NCBI RefSeq assembly: GCF_002192415.1
Contig: NZ_CP021780.1
Coordinates: 6,882,001-6,946,000 of the forward strand
Length of the DNA stretch: 64,000 nt
Direction: 5' to 3'
Source of the DNA: Paenibacillus donghaensis
GTDB taxonomy: Bacteria; Bacillota; Bacilli; Paenibacillales; Paenibacillaceae
The notes beneath the pieces are model-generated. The model did no database searches. It saw only the letters and a list, made by a program, of their open reading frames with translations, and was not told where the DNA came from. A program made the translations under genes and the position numbers. This document shows, piece after piece, positions 36,190 to 45,050 of this stretch (positions are counted from its first letter, which is position 1; every line of letters starts with the position of its first letter).

Positions 36190-36237
36190 AAACTCCTACA
36201 GCCGAATGGATGATCATCCGTTCGGCTGTAGGAGTTT
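36190..36237. repeat. 48-bp nearly perfect palindrome between two polysaccharide loci
   Basis: AAACTCCTACAGCCGAA (36190-36206) is the exact reverse complement of 36221-36237, and the centre holds the perfect palindrome GGATGATCATCC (36208-36219); only the 36207/36220 pair mismatches. There is no T-run long enough for a clear terminator (TTTCCTTCT follows). It lies between the GH16 terminator and the metE-like pseudogene. Confidence 0.75.
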
Positions 36238-36258
36238 CCTTCTACCTTCTGCTATTAA

Positions 36259-36407
36259 TTACTTCCAGATCTCTTCGGCAATTTCTTTAATGTAAGCAAG
36301 CTTACGCCATTGCTGTTCCTCCCATGCACGAGGGCGCAGGAAGCTGCCAACTATATCATATCGAAATGGAGTAACGGTTCGTTTTTAGGTTCGGTCTGAG
36401 TGCTCAT
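36259..36407 (-). pseudogene. Collapsed MetE-like (YxjG/YxjH-type) methyltransferase remnant
   Basis: On the minus strand, MSTQTEPK (ATG at 36407) is followed after a frameshift by TPFRYDIVGSFLRPRA, the N-terminal motif of cobalamin-independent methionine-synthase-like proteins. This continues directly into EEQQWRKLAYIKEIAEEIWK and a stop, which is the typical C-terminus (QW-x-KL-x-x-I-K-E-I-A). About 330 internal residues are missing. Thus both ends of one gene survive after a large internal deletion. Confidence 0.75.
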
Positions 36408-36415
36408 AGGTTAGT

Positions 36416-38245
36416 CTACTCGCAAGTGAATACGGAAAGCCCCTGCTCTGTCACTGAAATGCCCAGCTCGCTCAAAGCTTCTTCAGGAGATGGAACTACC
36501 CTGCCGCCCGCCGCCTGCCCGCAAATAACGGAAACCAGCAGATGGCTTCCCGGCTCAAGGTCGGCCAGCAGTGACGGCAGCACGGTGCGCGGATGCAGTA
36601 CATTGGTGTTGGCGTTCGGATAAACCAGCTCCGCCTTGGCATATCCTTTCAAGCCATGGATGCAGCTTCGGCCCAGGGCGTTCTCGACCGACAGCCCCAT
36701 GCCGCCTAATTTCTCCACGCGCTGATCTGGCCGCAATCCAAGGGCGAAGCCCCCTTCCGCAGCAGTTAGCGCCCGCTTGGTGTCGATCCGGTGAATGCGG
36801 GCATGCCATGGCAGCCCGGCGACAATCCACGTCTGGACCTCCACATCGAACCAGGGGCGCCATCTGGCATACAGCACATTGCCGGAAATCCAGGTTTCTT
36901 CGTTGCGGCGCCGGACGCGGAACAGCTGATCCTGTTCGCTTAACGCCAGCATGGAATCTGCCGCGGCTTGCCCAAGCCCCCATTCAGCCCTCGGCACGCT
37001 GAATCCGAACCGGGTCGAGTAGACAAACTTTTCGTATTTGGCCGAAGTATGGGTATGGGCGTTGCTGGCCGGATGCCCGCTGTTGAAGGCGGCTACATGG
37101 CCCGTCTCCTTATCCCGGCACAGCACCAGATGCGGCTCGGACTGTACCGAAAGGTCGGACCTGTCCGGCATATCCTCCTCCGGTTCCGACCAGAAGGCCG
37201 AATCTTCTGCAAGCGCGAGCACCAGAAATGTCTTGAGCGCCCAATACGGCGAGCCTGGCGCGTTATAATTCTCCGCCATCACCAGATTGGGATAAGCATA
37301 GCCCACGGTGAGAATACCAGCGTAATCAAAGATCGGCTGCTTGAACCACCAGCGGAGATTGCGCAAGACGAGCCCCTTCACCACTCCCGGAGTCAGCGTT
37401 TCCGTTTCAAGACCCGCATAAGCGAAGGCGCTCCAGAACGCTGACTGTGCAAAACGGTAAGCCAAGCTGCGCCCGTAAGGCAGCGCGGAGCCGTCCGAAT
37501 CGAACCAGTCCAGAAAGCCTTCGGCAAAAAGAAGACTCCGCTCCTTGTAAAGCGCGCAACGTTCCGGGTCCTCCTCTTCCATCAGCTTGGCGTAAATCAG
37601 TCCGTAATAGTGGATCGCGAACGGAACATAATAGTCGCTGTGCCCGCCAGGGCCGTCACTGTACCATCCGTTTCCGAGGTAGAATTCGTCGATGCGGAGC
37701 AAATTGCGCTCCACTTGCTTCGCATCGTAAGGCTCGCCAATTTGGCGGAATCCGAGGTTGACCATCACTTGAAAGAAAAGCCAGTTGCAATCGTGGCAGG
37801 GGTGAACGTTAATCTGATTAAGCCAGTTGTACAAATTGAGACGCTGCTGCCCGTCCAGTGGCTGCCAGATTCTCTCCGGCATGAGACACAGAGCCAGACC
37901 TATCGCCGCCATCTCTACAAGACGCTGGTCATAGTCGCCCACCTCACCCCAATATTCCTGGTGAGCCGGGTCCGTGCCGTTGACGATGCCCTTCAGGCAA
38001 ATGTCCCACAGTTCCTCTGCTTCTCCGCCGCCCGCCAGATGAGGCACCAGACCCCATAGTATGCGTGAGAAGCCTTCCAAATCAGCGGTGCTATCCGCAT
38101 GTCCGGCACCTGCGCCCCTGATTTGCAGTAAGGCTCCACCTTCGCTGTACAATCCTTTTAATGGAGACGTCAGTTGCAGGAACGCTTCCTGCAGATCCTC
38201 TTTTGTCCTTAACGCATTTCCGCTAACCGGTTGCTGAATAACCAT
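36416..38245 (-). CDS. DUF2264 domain-containing protein
   Basis: 609 residues, no signal peptide. The N-terminal 380 residues form a predicted alpha/alpha-barrel, with LWGLVPHLAGGGEAEELWDI, HPCHDCNWLFFQVMVNLGFR, YSDGPGGHSDYYVPFAIHYY and WFDSDGSALPYGRSLAYRF. The remainder is beta-rich (HTHTSAKYEKFVYSTRFGFS). This is the DUF2264 family, found in polysaccharide loci beside GH88 and lyase genes and probably acting on uronate-containing oligosaccharides. The AACGGTTAGCGG-rich start region shows only a modest ribosome site. It follows the GH88 gene by 21 bp in the same direction and is the last gene of the operon. Confidence 0.85.
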   Translation of the reverse strand: MVIQQPVSGNALRTKEDLQEAFLQLTSPLKGLYSEGGALLQIRGAGAGHADSTADLEGFSRILWGLVPHLAGGGEAEELWDICLKGIVNGTDPAHQEYWGEVGDYDQRLVEMAAIGLALCLMPERIWQPLDGQQRLNLYNWLNQINVHPCHDCNWLFFQVMVNLGFRQIGEPYDAKQVERNLLRIDEFYLGNGWYSDGPGGHSDYYVPFAIHYYGLIYAKLMEEEDPERCALYKERSLLFAEGFLDWFDSDGSALPYGRSLAYRFAQSAFWSAFAYAGLETETLTPGVVKGLVLRNLRWWFKQPIFDYAGILTVGYAYPNLVMAENYNAPGSPYWALKTFLVLALAEDSAFWSEPEEDMPDRSDLSVQSEPHLVLCRDKETGHVAAFNSGHPASNAHTHTSAKYEKFVYSTRFGFSVPRAEWGLGQAAADSMLALSEQDQLFRVRRRNEETWISGNVLYARWRPWFDVEVQTWIVAGLPWHARIHRIDTKRALTAAEGGFALGLRPDQRVEKLGGMGLSVENALGRSCIHGLKGYAKAELVYPNANTNVLHPRTVLPSLLADLEPGSHLLVSVICGQAAGGRVVPSPEEALSELGISVTEQGLSVFTCE

Positions 38246-38266
38246 GGCTGTCGTTCCTCCCTTCTC

Positions 38267-39394
38267 TTAATCCCAGTAGAATGGTCCGCAGCCTTTAAGC
38301 CGGGCAAGACCTTCGACAAAGTAATAGTCCCCATAGATCAGCGGAACATCAATATTCGTCCCTTGCGGATAATTGCTGGTACCGTGCAACAACAAGCCCT
38401 CTTCTTGGGGGTTGTCCCAGGCTCCGTACGTTTCATAGAGGGATTTCAGCATCCGCTCGCCGCGCTGCCGGTAGAACTCCCCTTCTACATTTCCCGTTGT
38501 CTCCCCTAGCAGAATAAGCCCGCTGGCTGCGCAGGAAGCGGCGGAGCTGTCGCGCAGGCTCTGCAGTTGCTGCGGCGCGCGGAAATCCCAGGCCGGCACC
38601 TGATCCTCCGCTAACCGGCTCAAGAAGAAATTGGCCGTCCGCTGGGCGGCGGTTAAATACGCCGCTTTGCCCGTATGATGATACGCCAATGTCAATCCGT
38701 AAATTGCCCAGGCCGAGCCGCGCGACCACGCCGAATCTGGTGCGTATCCCTGACCGCCCAGACCTTCCAGCCGTTCACCTGTTTCCGGAGCAAAGTTAAT
38801 CATATGATACACGGATCCGTCTTCCCGTATAAAGTAACGGAGCACGGTGTCCATATGCGCCTCCGCAATATGCGCATACCTCGGATCGCCGCTTGTTCGC
38901 GAGGCCCAGAACAGCAGCGGCGTATTCATGCAGCAATCGATAATGGCGATGCCTTCATTGCGCTCGCCTTCACGCCAAGGGTTCCAGGCCCGGATATAAC
39001 CGCCCTTCAGATTGAAGCGGGCTGCAAGGTAATTCGCCGCCTTCATGGCCCGGATACGCGAGGCTTCGCTGCCGGTCAGCTTGTAATTGGCCACACTTGT
39101 CAGCGTCCACATGAAACCCAGGTCATGATCCAGCCTCACATAGCCGTCCAGAACCGCATCCATTGCCGCCTCGCATTCCTCGGCTGCTGCTTTCAGCTCC
39201 TGCCTTCCGCTCTCCCCGTAGAGCAGCCATAGCATGCCCGGCCAGAAACCGGCGGTCCACCACTCCGGCCCCGCCAACTCATACACGCCGCCTTTGCTTG
39301 CATGAGGAAACCGCGCTCCGATTCGGTGCATATTCTGCCATGTCTTCTCCAGCGATTGTCGCCAAGCCTCATCTATCCATGTCCGATCATTCAT
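38267..39394 (-). CDS. GH88 unsaturated glucuronyl hydrolase
   Basis: 375 residues forming an (alpha/alpha)6 barrel without signal peptide, so cytoplasmic. The two catalytic-region Asp motifs are present: RLDHDLGFMWTL and IIDCCMNTPLLFWAS. YAPDSAWSRGSAWAIYGLTL and WDFRAPQQLQSLRDSSAASC match the substrate cleft of GH88. These enzymes remove the 4,5-unsaturated uronic acid left by polysaccharide lyases, by hydration of the double bond. Its start overlaps the end of the heparinase-like gene by 8 bp, so lyase then hydrolase is the natural order of action. The exact uronate polymer cannot be inferred. Confidence 0.92.
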   Translation of the reverse strand: MNDRTWIDEAWRQSLEKTWQNMHRIGARFPHASKGGVYELAGPEWWTAGFWPGMLWLLYGESGRQELKAAAEECEAAMDAVLDGYVRLDHDLGFMWTLTSVANYKLTGSEASRIRAMKAANYLAARFNLKGGYIRAWNPWREGERNEGIAIIDCCMNTPLLFWASRTSGDPRYAHIAEAHMDTVLRYFIREDGSVYHMINFAPETGERLEGLGGQGYAPDSAWSRGSAWAIYGLTLAYHHTGKAAYLTAAQRTANFFLSRLAEDQVPAWDFRAPQQLQSLRDSSAASCAASGLILLGETTGNVEGEFYRQRGERMLKSLYETYGAWDNPQEEGLLLHGTSNYPQGTNIDVPLIYGDYYFVEGLARLKGCGPFYWD

Positions 39395-41228
39395 GATTCG
39401 TTGTCAATCCTCCCATTCCCTTAAGCGGGATGTATCTAAACAAGAATTCGAAGCTAAGGCAGATTTCGGGATTTCGAACCTGGAAATCTAGTGTATACCA
39501 GATGGTATCCTTCCCGAAATGATTTCGATACGTCCGTTCGACGACTTCTGCACTCAGCCGTTCGCTGTCATATTGTATTTCCAGCGCGAGGAGGCCGCCA
39601 CTAAGCCGTAATCGGCCCGGCCCGGCGTATTCCGGCCTAATTGGGGTAACGAATCTCTCCGTCAAACCTCCGGGTAACTCCGCAAACAGGAACTTATCCT
39701 GCAATGAAAGGCTGGGCAGCCCTGTCTTATCCCAAATCCATGTTCTCTGGAAGGATTCTAGACGGCCACATTCGTAAGCGCCGGACAGTTCCATGGATAA
39801 TCGGCACGCGTACTCTCCCATCGACAAATCCAGCACCGCGGCCGACCTGCCCTGTCCCGCGCTCTGCAGGCAGCCGTCGATGACCGGGACGGAGTGGCCT
39901 TGCGAGCCGTTGCAGTCATACGCATACCGGCCATCCCCGAAATAGTCCCGCTTATATTCACCGCAGCCGAGATCGCACAGAAAAAGCTCGCCGCCGCCCG
40001 CCAGCAGAAAATGGCCAAGATCGTTGTGGTTGTGCGGCTCGTCATTATGCCCGCCCTTGGCTGCGAACCCGAATGCACTCCCATCCCTGGATACTCTGGA
40101 AATCAGCCAACCAGCGTCTGGCAGATAGAAGTCCCCCGCGCCCCAATGGGCCGGAGCTTCGGTGTCTCCGTGCCGCCAGATCAGGTTGCGAAGGGCGGGA
40201 GCCCAGCGGCTGCAATGATCTTCGCAATAGTCTGCATTCAGCGATGCCGGTGGAGTTTCCACCTCTGTATACCGGTCCGCAAGATAATGCGACAACCCTG
40301 GATGAACGCTGCCGGAGGAGAGCGCATCAGAGAAATTGACGACCAAAGGCCCGTTCAGGAAGCATTTTTGCTGAAAAGTTGCTATCCTCCGAACTTGATC
40401 GTTCTGGAACCAATCCCGCCGTCCGCCGCTACGCCGGAGCAGCAGGTCTGCGTAATACACGAAATAACCGAACCCGTAATTCCAGTAGCCCAGACCCTCA
40501 AGACAAGCCCCGTCGTCTCCGAAGCCCCGCAGGTAGAAGGAGATGCTGCGCTCGGTCTTCTCCAGAATCCGGGCCAGACGAGAGCGGTCCTGCTTCGCTT
40601 CCAGCAACAGCAGCGCAGCCGAGCCGATTGAACCGGCGCACACCGCCGACCAGTTATGCTCCGCCTCCTCCCATTCATAGGGTCCTTGCTCCACGAATGG
40701 GCGAAACAGCCGCTCGTCAACCAGCTCCGCAATTCGCGTGCGCAGCGGCTCTGGAAGGCGTTCTCCAAACAGCAGACGGAGTTCAGCCAACGCAAAACCC
40801 GTCTCTGCCGAGAACAGATCTATCGTTGCCGAAAGCGCCCGCTTCGCATTGACATGAGCAGGCAGGCACCAGGTCAACTCGGAGCAAATGGACCAGACAG
40901 CGTCAAGCAGCGCCACTTCATACACTTCCGACTCCGGCTCCAGCAGCGACAGAATTGCAAAGGTGTTGAGCCGCCTTCTTTTTTCGAAATATACCCGTTC
41001 GTACTCTAGCCTCAACCCCTGCGTCTCAAATATGGCAAACAATGAATGAGTCAATTCCTCTACCGGGGACACCAGCAGCCTGTTCCCTTCGGCAAGGATG
41101 ACCGCAAGTTCGGACGCCACATCCGGACGATGGCGTAGCGACTTCCAGAAGGCCGCCCCGTCTCCGTCTGGATAGTAGTAATCCACTCCGGGAGCGGTCA
41201 GGTTATCCCATTCATGGCCATCTATCAT
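39387..41228 (-). CDS. Heparinase II/III-like polysaccharide lyase, cytoplasmic
   Basis: ATG 41228 (MIDGHEWDNLTAPGVDYYYP) is preferred because GGAGG lies 7 nt upstream on the minus strand; the frame extends 16 codons further. The 613-residue product has an N-terminal alpha/alpha toroid (about 20-330) and a C-terminal beta-sandwich with the family signature FAAKGGHNDEPHNHNDLGHF and LFLCDLGCGEY. These enzymes cleave uronate-containing polymers by beta-elimination; the product fits the GH88 enzyme that follows. No signal peptide is present, so it should act on imported oligomers. It is separated from the binding-protein gene upstream by a GC-rich stem-loop. Confidence 0.88.
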   Translation of the reverse strand: MIDGHEWDNLTAPGVDYYYPDGDGAAFWKSLRHRPDVASELAVILAEGNRLLVSPVEELTHSLFAIFETQGLRLEYERVYFEKRRRLNTFAILSLLEPESEVYEVALLDAVWSICSELTWCLPAHVNAKRALSATIDLFSAETGFALAELRLLFGERLPEPLRTRIAELVDERLFRPFVEQGPYEWEEAEHNWSAVCAGSIGSAALLLLEAKQDRSRLARILEKTERSISFYLRGFGDDGACLEGLGYWNYGFGYFVYYADLLLRRSGGRRDWFQNDQVRRIATFQQKCFLNGPLVVNFSDALSSGSVHPGLSHYLADRYTEVETPPASLNADYCEDHCSRWAPALRNLIWRHGDTEAPAHWGAGDFYLPDAGWLISRVSRDGSAFGFAAKGGHNDEPHNHNDLGHFLLAGGGELFLCDLGCGEYKRDYFGDGRYAYDCNGSQGHSVPVIDGCLQSAGQGRSAAVLDLSMGEYACRLSMELSGAYECGRLESFQRTWIWDKTGLPSLSLQDKFLFAELPGGLTERFVTPIRPEYAGPGRLRLSGGLLALEIQYDSERLSAEVVERTYRNHFGKDTIWYTLDFQVRNPEICLSFEFLFRYIPLKGMGGLTTNHE

Positions 41229-41296
41229 TTCATTTCCTCCTTCCAACACCACTTGACATCGATCCGATGAATCCAACCACCATGTGCTTTATAACG

Positions 41297-41332
41297 GGAT
41301 AGCCGCCAAGGCTGTTCCCATGGCGGCTATCC
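41297..41332 (-). other. Intercistronic stem-loop between binding protein and heparinase genes
   Basis: GGATAGCCGCC (41297-41307) and GGCGGCTATCC (41322-41332) form a perfect 11-bp stem with a 14-nt loop. On the minus strand the flank is CGTTATAAAG with no T-run, so it is more likely an mRNA-processing or stabilising hairpin that leaves the binding protein better expressed than the enzymes. Confidence 0.6.
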
Positions 41333-41343
41333 TTCATTCCAAT

Positions 41344-42999
41344 TTATTCGGCTTGAAACGCCGCCTGCTGCTGCTCATAAATGTCGTAGAAATCGCTCCA
41401 GATTAACACGTTGTCCTTCTCTTTGCTCCACCATTCCTCGTACCAGCTCACAATTTCCGGGCCACCGCCGGTTTCCCATTGCTTCTCCGCGTCGACAACC
41501 GCCTGTTCAACTGTATAATTGCTGCCACCGATAATCGCTCTTGTATAGATATCATCTACAGCGGTAGTCACATTAGTGAATTTCACCTGCAGCTCCTTCG
41601 GCAGCTGCGGCATATGTTCGGAGTGGGTCAAGCCCTCTCCCACTGGCAGATCAACCATATAAGCTTCCATGGCTTCGCGGAATAGACGCAATGCCTCTTT
41701 CTGTACAGGAATCTCTTCATTAAATTGGGTTTCGGAATAACCATACTTGCCCTCCTCCAGCCGACTATAAAGCATGGAGTAATCAGCCGCCCAGTTCACT
41801 TCATTCTTGTACTTATCCGGGTCGATAATGACCGGCTTGCCGTTCTCTTCCAGCTTGTAATGCACGCCTTCAATCCCGTTGCGGAACGTGCGTCCGGTTT
41901 CCGGTTTGACCAGGTAGTCGATGTACTTCATGATAGCTTCGGGATTCTTGGCCCGGGCGTTCACAACGGCCGTCATCTGTACCGGATTGTTCCATACCGT
42001 GTTGAATTGGCCTACGGATGTCTTCGGCAGCGGCATGACCTTCAGTCTGGCTTCCGGCACATTGTTCATCAGCGTATCCAGTTCCCGCGACGAGAAGCTC
42101 AAATAATCAGCCGTCATATAGGCGTACATCCCAATTTTACCGTTCAGGAAATCCTGTCTCGACTTGGAGCCGTCTTTATCACTCAGGAAATCCTTGTCCA
42201 CAACGCCCGCCTGGAAAAGCGTACGTTTGAATTCTGTCGCCTCCTTCATGTTGTTGGGACCTACCTGAACTTCTCCATCGTCTCCGAGGTTAACCCAGTT
42301 GGCGTTGAACATATATTTGTACACGCCGGAGGTGTCTCCAAACTTCATTCCTCCCAAGCCGTACGTATCATCAACGCCGTTGCCGTCCGGATCTTGCTCG
42401 GTAAACGCTTTGGCGACTGCGATCATTTCTTCCTCTGTTGTAGGCACGTCCAGACCAAGCTTCTCCAGCCAGTCCTCACGGATGAACAAGCTCGTTAACG
42501 GATAGACCTCATTCATACGGCCTACTTCATACAGCTTACCGTCCGATTTCAAGCCTGCCTGCTTCAACTGCGGATATTTCTCCATGAGCGCCTTATACTC
42601 TACACTATGCTGTTCGATCAGGTCGTCGAGCGGCATCAGCTGCTTCTGGTTGAACAGCTGGTTGCGGATGTTCGTCCCGAATTCAAAAATTAGATCAGGC
42701 GCACTGCCCGAAGCCAGAAGCACATTCAATTTGGACTGCGACTCCCAGCGCGGGATGGCCACAAATTTCACATCGGCCGGGCCATTCTCGTTAATCCACT
42801 TGCTCCACATGTTGTCTTCGATCGTTCCCATTCCATTGGGGACCGATCCCCGATCATAAATGGTGGATGAAATACTGCCGCGCGCCTCGGCGCCTTCGCC
42901 TTCGGCGGCCGGCTCTTTGCCGTCTGAACATCCGGCAAGCAAAGTCCCCCCCAAACCTGCAATCAGCATCACTTTGGGCAGCTTATTGAACATACTCAT
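41344..42999 (-). CDS. Oligosaccharide-binding lipoprotein (LplA type) of the uronate locus
   Basis: 551 residues with signal peptide and lipobox LAGC (Cys24), then a short acidic tether. The large binding fold shows SKWINENGPADVKFVAIP, LFIREDWLEKLGLDVPTTEE and DPDGNGVDDTYGLGG, an EF-hand-like acidic loop common in LplA-type binders that may hold Ca2+. AAAGAGGGG precedes ATG 42999. It is transcribed after its two permeases and before the lyase/hydrolase genes. It presumably captures uronate-containing oligosaccharides outside the cell. Confidence 0.92.
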   Translation of the reverse strand: MSMFNKLPKVMLIAGLGGTLLAGCSDGKEPAAEGEGAEARGSISSTIYDRGSVPNGMGTIEDNMWSKWINENGPADVKFVAIPRWESQSKLNVLLASGSAPDLIFEFGTNIRNQLFNQKQLMPLDDLIEQHSVEYKALMEKYPQLKQAGLKSDGKLYEVGRMNEVYPLTSLFIREDWLEKLGLDVPTTEEEMIAVAKAFTEQDPDGNGVDDTYGLGGMKFGDTSGVYKYMFNANWVNLGDDGEVQVGPNNMKEATEFKRTLFQAGVVDKDFLSDKDGSKSRQDFLNGKIGMYAYMTADYLSFSSRELDTLMNNVPEARLKVMPLPKTSVGQFNTVWNNPVQMTAVVNARAKNPEAIMKYIDYLVKPETGRTFRNGIEGVHYKLEENGKPVIIDPDKYKNEVNWAADYSMLYSRLEEGKYGYSETQFNEEIPVQKEALRLFREAMEAYMVDLPVGEGLTHSEHMPQLPKELQVKFTNVTTAVDDIYTRAIIGGSNYTVEQAVVDAEKQWETGGGPEIVSWYEEWWSKEKDNVLIWSDFYDIYEQQQAAFQAE

Positions 43000-43052
43000 G
43001 ATGAAAACCCCTCTTTCTTTTTTAGATAAGGATATGGAGAATGTTCGGCTGG

Positions 43053-43922
43053 TTAACCTTTAATAGAGCCGAGCATAACACCTTTCACGAAATACTTTTG
43101 CAATAGCGGATAGACAGCCAGAATTGGAACAATCATGACGATGACGGCAGCGGAACGTATACCTTCAGGTGTCATACTGGCCATCATCGTAGGATCAGCG
43201 AAATCCTGAATCACAGAGGTGGATTTAATCATATTCTGCACCAGTACCGTCATATTGTATTTGGCCGTATCGTTAATATAGATCATGACACTCATGAAGG
43301 AGTTCCAATAGCCGACTCCGTAGAACAGCGCTAACGTGGCAAGCATCGGCTTAGACAGCGGCAGAACAATCCGCATCAGGATACCTACTTCGCCGCAGCC
43401 ATCAATTTTAGCCGCTTCATCCACTTCGCCAGGCAGTTGCTCGAAGGCAGAACGCATCAGCAGCATGTTGTATGTACTGACCAAACCAGGCAACCATAAC
43501 GCTCCGTAGCTGTTAACCAGACCCAGATTCTGCACAACCAGATAGGTGGGGATAAGCCCGCCATTAAAAATCATCGTAAACACCATCGCCATTGTAAAAA
43601 AACGGCGGCTGTAAAACTGTCTTCTGGATAAGGGATAGGCAGCCATAATAGTGACCAGCATACTTAGCCCTGTCCCAATCAGAGTGATCTGCAGGCTATT
43701 CCAGAAGGAACGCATGATCGGCGTACCTGTAAATAAACTTTTAAATGATGAGAAACTGAAGTCCACTGGCCATAAGGTTACCCGGCCGCTTACTACCGCA
43801 TCCGCTCCGCTGAGCGATAAAGCGACTACGTTAAGCAGCGGCAGTATACAACTCAGGGAGATTAGTGCCAACAATACGTAATTAAAGATATAAAACAGCT
43901 TCTCGCCTCTGCTATCCCGCAT
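43053..43922 (-). CDS. Oligosaccharide ABC transporter permease (YtcP type)
   Basis: 289 residues with six predicted membrane helices; FTMIFNGGLIPTYLVVQNL, the EAA loop DEAAKIDGCGEVGILMRIVL and the terminal FVKGVMLGSIKG mark the YtcP branch. It starts 12 bp after the partner permease. It is the paralogue of 27170-28054 and forms the transmembrane channel with the LplB-type subunit 43935-44900. No ATPase is encoded in the locus. Confidence 0.92.
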   Translation of the reverse strand: MRDSRGEKLFYIFNYVLLALISLSCILPLLNVVALSLSGADAVVSGRVTLWPVDFSFSSFKSLFTGTPIMRSFWNSLQITLIGTGLSMLVTIMAAYPLSRRQFYSRRFFTMAMVFTMIFNGGLIPTYLVVQNLGLVNSYGALWLPGLVSTYNMLLMRSAFEQLPGEVDEAAKIDGCGEVGILMRIVLPLSKPMLATLALFYGVGYWNSFMSVMIYINDTAKYNMTVLVQNMIKSTSVIQDFADPTMMASMTPEGIRSAAVIVMIVPILAVYPLLQKYFVKGVMLGSIKG

Positions 43923-43934
43923 CGATGTCCCTCC

Positions 43935-44900
43935 TTACCATAGTCCTTCTCCAAATTTGCGGGCGATATAGTTGGCACTGAATACCAGGATAAACGCCAC
44001 TAATGATTCAAACAATCCCATTGCCGTCGTCAGACTGAACTGTGCGCCTTGCAGACCAATCCGGTAAATGTAGGTGCTGATTACATCAGCAATTTGGTTT
44101 ACATTGGAATTCTGCAGCATAAATACCTGATCAAAGCCAACCTCCATCACCCGGCCCATCGACAAAATCATCAGCAGGATAATCGTAGGGCGGATGCCCG
44201 GCAGTGTAATATGCCAAATTTGGCGCATCTTGCTGGCTCCATCCATCCCCGCCGCTTCATACAAGCTGGGATTGATGCCAGCCAGAGCCGCTAAATAAAT
44301 AATTGCATTGAAGCCCATATCCTTCCAAACGCCTGACCCGATAAAAATAGCGACCCATGACATTTTCTCATACATAAAGGGATAAGCCTGGCCGGTGATT
44401 CCTTCAACAATCCGGTTAACCATACCGTTCTCCATAGCAAACGCCGTGGATACCAGCATTGCGATGATTACCCAAGATAAGAAATGTGGCATATAAACAA
44501 TAGTCTGGACCGTCCGTTTAAAGGCCATGTTGCGTACTTCATTAAGCATAATGGCCAAAATGATCGGAATAGGAAACCCTACCAACAGGCTCAGCAAGCT
44601 GAGCACCAGTGTGTTGCGGATAATTTCCAAGGTCCGGGCGTCCTGAAACAGAACATCAAAGTAATGAAAGCCAACCCAGGGGCTGTTTAGTATGCCGTCA
44701 TAAAAGTTGTAATCCTTAAACGCAATCACCAGCCCGCCAATGGGGGCGTAGCGGAAAATGAGATAAAACAATAGGACTGGCACGAACATAAGCAATAAAG
44801 GCAAGTTTGTTTTAAAGCGCTTCCACTGCGGTCCGTTTCTTCTGCTCTTCACTTGCGGACCGTCCGGTTCTGCGGTAGCAGCCGCATTCATAATCTCCAT
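43935..44900 (-). CDS. Oligosaccharide ABC transporter permease (LplB/YteP type)
   Basis: 321 residues with a polar N-terminal extension of about 30 residues, then six helices. FRYAPIGGLVIAFKDYNFYD, SPWVGFHYFDVLF and the EAA loop YEAAGMDGASKMRQIWHITL are characteristic of LplB-type permeases. It is the first gene of the importer-lyase operon running to 36416. The minus strand carries GAGAGGAG before ATG 44900. The gap to the regulator gene upstream (44901-45050) holds the regulator terminator and presumably this operon's promoter. Confidence 0.92.
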   Translation of the reverse strand: MEIMNAAATAEPDGPQVKSRRNGPQWKRFKTNLPLLLMFVPVLLFYLIFRYAPIGGLVIAFKDYNFYDGILNSPWVGFHYFDVLFQDARTLEIIRNTLVLSLLSLLVGFPIPIILAIMLNEVRNMAFKRTVQTIVYMPHFLSWVIIAMLVSTAFAMENGMVNRIVEGITGQAYPFMYEKMSWVAIFIGSGVWKDMGFNAIIYLAALAGINPSLYEAAGMDGASKMRQIWHITLPGIRPTIILLMILSMGRVMEVGFDQVFMLQNSNVNQIADVISTYIYRIGLQGAQFSLTTAMGLFESLVAFILVFSANYIARKFGEGLW

Positions 44901-45013
44901 ATCGTACTCCTCTCCCCGTCATGCTGCTCTTTGTTTATTGGTATACACTTATTCTACCGATCAAAGGCACCCAGAACATTTAAAATACTACGATGTTTTT
45001 TTGAAATTCTACA

Positions 45014-45044
45014 CAAAAAAACAACCGAACTGGATTCGGTTGTT
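45014..45044 (-). terminator. Intrinsic terminator of the YesN regulator gene
   Basis: Minus strand AACAACCGAA / TTCGGTTGTT (plus 45020-45029 and 45035-45044) with a 5-nt loop is followed by seven T. The stem begins 6 bp after the stop at 45051, cleanly separating the regulatory genes from the importer operon. Confidence 0.9.
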
Positions 45045-45050
45045 CTGCTA

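Noticed and set aside
39894..40631. Plus-strand 245-codon frame opposite the heparinase-like gene
   Set aside because: Antisense shadow of a gene with clear family motifs; no ribosome site.
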